DNA of 8,447 nt from JAWLCQ01 sp041687095 (lineage in GTDB: Bacteria > Planctomycetota > Phycisphaerae > SM23-33), in contig JAWLCQ010000193.1 in NCBI GenBank assembly GCA_041687095.1, positions 1-8,447 of the forward strand. The letters are read 5' to 3'. Position numbers and translations under genes: made by a program. Within the stretch, counting starts at the first letter, position 1, and the number at the start of each line of letters is the position of its first letter. Positions 7,044 to 8,447 of the stretch are shown in pieces. The notes beneath the pieces are model-generated. The model was not told the origin of the DNA and ran no database searches. It worked only from the letters and a program-made list of their open reading frames with translations.

Positions 7044-8066
7044 ATGAATGCGAAACGCTCCATGCTTGTCGTTGCCCTCAGTGCCCTGCTGCTCGCCCCG
7101 CTGGGCGGGTGCCATGTCCAGCAGCACGCCCGCCAGGAGCAGGCCGTCTCCCACTACGTCCGCGGGCAGCTCCTGCTGGAACGCGGCGACCTCGACGCCG
7201 CCCTCGCCGAACTCTCCCACGCCGTCGCCTTCGACCCCGACCTCGTCGTCGCCCTCACGTCCATCGGCGACGTCCACCGCCGCACCGGCCGCCACGACCT
7301 CGCCGTCGACAGCTACCGCTCCGCCTGCGCCGCCGACCCCTACGCCTTCCGCCCGCACTACAACCTGGGCGTCACCTACCAACTCCTCGCCGACACCGCC
7401 CACGCCCTCGAAACCATCCAGGCCAACCTCCGCCTCGCCGTCCAAACCTACCTCCGCGCCCTCGCCATCCGCCCCGAGGACTTCGACAGCTGCCTGAACC
7501 TCTCGGCCTGCTACTTCCGCCTCGGCCAACACACCCTCGCCGAGCAATACTGCCTCGCCGCCCTCCGCGCCAACCCCGATCGCCCCGAGCCCCACAGCAA
7601 CCTCGGGGTCATCTACGACGCCCTCAACCGCCCCCACGACGCCATCGAGGCCTACAAGAACTCCCTCGAACGCGACACCCATCAGCCCGAGCTGCTCCTC
7701 AACCTCGCCGCCACCTACGTCCGCCTGGGCTGGTACAAGCAGGCCACCGTCACCCTGGGCAAGGCCGCCGAGGAGGACCCCCGCAACCCCGCCCCCCACG
7801 AACAGGCCGGGTCCTGCTGGTATCACCTCCGCGACATGGACCTCGCCGAGTCCGCCTTCCGCCAGGCGCTGACGCTCGACCCCGCCAGCCCCCGCGCCCA
7901 CCGCGGGCTGGGCGTGGTCTGCATGTACCGCTACCTCAACGACCGCCGCCGCACCGACCTGCGCGAGCAGGCCCTGGCGAGCTGGCGGACCAGCCTCGAA
8001 CTCGACCCCGCCCAGGCCGACCTCCACCGCCTCCTCGACAAGTACGCCCCACCCACCGGCGGGTGA
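7044..8066 (+). CDS. TPR repeat lipoprotein
   Basis: 340 residues. A lipoprotein signal is clear: basic MNAKRS, a hydrophobic core at about 7-20, and lipobox LGGC with Cys23 as the expected lipidated residue. Eight TPR units follow at a regular spacing: about 34-67, 68-101, 102-146, 147-180, 181-214, 215-248, 249-282 and 283-324. Units 3 and 8 carry about 11 and 8 extra residues, both between helix A and helix B. Conserved TPR positions are visible, for example NLGVIYDALNRPHDAIEAYK (187-206). The protein is probably a membrane-tethered scaffold for protein contacts in the envelope; the partner is unknown. The start ATG is 10 bp after the candidate -10 box and has no Shine-Dalgarno; a second ATG at 7048 is out of frame. 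The gene stands alone and is divergent from the zinc-ribbon gene. Codons are strongly C-ending (GCC, CTC), unlike the VWA gene. Confidence 0.9.
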   Translation: MNAKRSMLVVALSALLLAPLGGCHVQQHARQEQAVSHYVRGQLLLERGDLDAALAELSHAVAFDPDLVVALTSIGDVHRRTGRHDLAVDSYRSACAADPYAFRPHYNLGVTYQLLADTAHALETIQANLRLAVQTYLRALAIRPEDFDSCLNLSACYFRLGQHTLAEQYCLAALRANPDRPEPHSNLGVIYDALNRPHDAIEAYKNSLERDTHQPELLLNLAATYVRLGWYKQATVTLGKAAEEDPRNPAPHEQAGSCWYHLRDMDLAESAFRQALTLDPASPRAHRGLGVVCMYRYLNDRRRTDLREQALASWRTSLELDPAQADLHRLLDKYAPPTGG

Positions 8067-8086
8067 GCGGCGTTCCATCTAGTTCG

Positions 8087-8217
8087 GACCCCCGGCGCAG
8101 GAGGTGCGCGCGTGCGACGCCCCAAGCGCTTGCGCCGCCTCAAGCGCGTGCGCCGCCCGAAGCGCGTGCGATGCCCAGAGCGCGCGCCGCCCCAAGCGCG
8201 AGCGTTGGGGGTCTCCT
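8087..8217 (+). repeat. Composite repeat copy 1 (five tandem units)
   Basis: The order is: half-hairpin GACCCCCGGCG (8087-8097), linker CAGGAGG... (8098-8113), tandem array (8114-8201), then the start of a hairpin. The array has four 18-bp units beginning GCGACGCCCCAAGCGCTT, then a 16-bp last unit GCCGCCCCAAGCGCGA. The copy begins abruptly at the right arm of a hairpin whose left arm is missing, 20 bp after the lipoprotein stop. It is 54 bp longer than copy 2, which equals three 18-bp units. Confidence 0.8.
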
Positions 8218-8228
8218 GACCCCCAACG
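8203..8228 (+). repeat. Perfect hairpin, TCCT loop
   Basis: An 11-bp stem CGTTGGGGGTC/GACCCCCAACG around loop TCCT. It closes composite repeat copy 1. It is followed by TCCCGG rather than a T-run, so a Rho-independent terminator for the lipoprotein gene is unlikely, though the stem could still slow polymerase or protect the RNA 3' end. Confidence 0.9.
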
Positions 8229-8351
8229 TCCCGGAAGACCAACGAACGCTTCCGCGACAGCGTTATGGCGGCGCTCCGGTCGCGGCGGCCGCCGCCGCGA
8301 AGGGTGCGCTCCAACGGCGCTACCGCGGAGGCACCCCTCGCCCCTCCCGGA

Positions 8352-8377
8352 CGACGGGGGTCAGGAGACCCCCGTCG
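8352..8377 (-). repeat. Perfect hairpin, AGGA loop (inverted copy)
   Basis: An 11-bp stem CGACGGGGGTC/GACCCCCGTCG around loop AGGA. Its reverse complement matches the hairpin at 8203-8228 except at two stem pairs (T-A to A-T and T-A to C-G), both compensatory. It lies 123 bp from its partner, and its right arm starts composite repeat copy 2. Confidence 0.9.
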
Positions 8378-8447
8378 CAGGAGGCAGGCGCGTGCGACGC
8401 CCCAAGCGCGTGCCGCCCCAAGCGCGAGCGTTGGGGGTCTCCTGACC
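8367..8447 (+). repeat. Composite repeat copy 2 (two tandem units), cut by window end
   Basis: Same order as copy 1: GACCCCCGTCG (8367-8377), CAGGAGG linker (8378-8393), one 18-bp unit (8394-8411), the 16-bp last unit (8412-8427, identical to the last unit of copy 1), then the left arm CGTTGGGGGTC (8429-8439), loop TCCT and the first four bases of the right arm. It has two tandem units against five in copy 1. Confidence 0.8.

Larger units (their letters stand above)
8067..8447. other. Repeat-rich intergenic region, continues past window
   Basis: 381 bp after the lipoprotein stop with no supported gene. It contains two copies of a composite repeat (8087-8217 and 8367-8443), two complete 11-bp hairpins and one cut by the window end. 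The 8229-8351 middle segment holds an AACGCT/AGCGTT stem (8245-8264) and a perfect 14-bp palindrome GCGGCGGCCGCCGC (8282-8295). Open frames across it reflect the repeats: one reads as a six-residue SACAAx repeat without any recognisable domain. Confidence 0.75.

Noticed and set aside
6683..7063. Short minus-strand open frame across the intergenic hairpins
   Set aside because: Its sequence (GVSPMGPTGILPV and similar) is simply the translation of the palindromic repeats; repeats of this kind commonly give spurious hypothetical proteins.
8050..8065. CACCC/GGGTG stem at the lipoprotein stop as a terminator
   Set aside because: The stem is only 5 bp, lies within the coding end and has no T-run after it.
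8114..8201. Tandem array as a possible CRISPR
   Set aside because: The 18-bp units are directly adjacent with no spacers, and no cas gene is present.
8104..8445. Open frame encoding a SACAAx six-residue repeat
   Set aside because: The 18-bp tandem unit is a multiple of three, so the frame stays open by arithmetic. It runs through both hairpins and has no domain, ribosome site or natural end in the window.

Overview
High-GC (roughly 70% or more by eye) bacterial chromosomal DNA. The gene types and the palindromic intergenic repeats fit a planctomycete-like organism (Planctomycetota, possibly Phycisphaerae). This is an inference from gene style: a membrane VWA/glutamine-amidotransferase-like protein, zinc-ribbon proteins with Pro/Ala linkers, TPR lipoproteins, and GGGCG-TCT-CGCCC hairpins. 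No marker gene is present to settle it.

Layout. (1) 2-2092, plus strand: the 3' part of a membrane-anchored protein with the tail of one VWA domain, an amidotransferase-like domain, a second VWA domain with a complete MIDAS, and a C-terminal transmembrane helix. (2) 2172-4790, plus: a large exported TPR/alpha-solenoid protein, 79 bp downstream and probably in the same transcription unit. (3) 4799-5410, minus: a DJ-1/PfpI family protein, converging on gene 2 with only 8 bp between stop codons. (4) 5433-6668, minus: a protein with two zinc ribbons, a long Pro/Ala linker and a tail anchor, 22 bp upstream of the DJ-1 gene and probably co-transcribed with it. (5) 6669-7043: a divergent intergenic region holding a paired, inverted set of four hairpins. 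(6) 7044-8066, plus: a lipoprotein made of eight TPR units, with a sigma70-like promoter close to the start codon. (7) 8067-8447: non-coding, repeat-rich DNA with two copies of a composite repeat that differ by exactly three 18-bp units, plus inverted hairpins with TCCT/AGGA loops.

How the genes might work together: genes 1 and 2 look like envelope or periplasmic scaffold components of the Bat/VWA type. Genes 3 and 4 look like a small two-gene operon. The TPR lipoprotein stands alone. None of the five has a specific substrate that can be read from the sequence.

The most notable non-genic signal is the hairpin repeats. In both intergenic regions the hairpins occur in opposite orientations, their loops give them a direction (TCT/AGA or TCCT/AGGA), and the differences between copies in the stems are almost all compensatory pairs. 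No defence system, CRISPR array, transposase, tRNA or rRNA was found.
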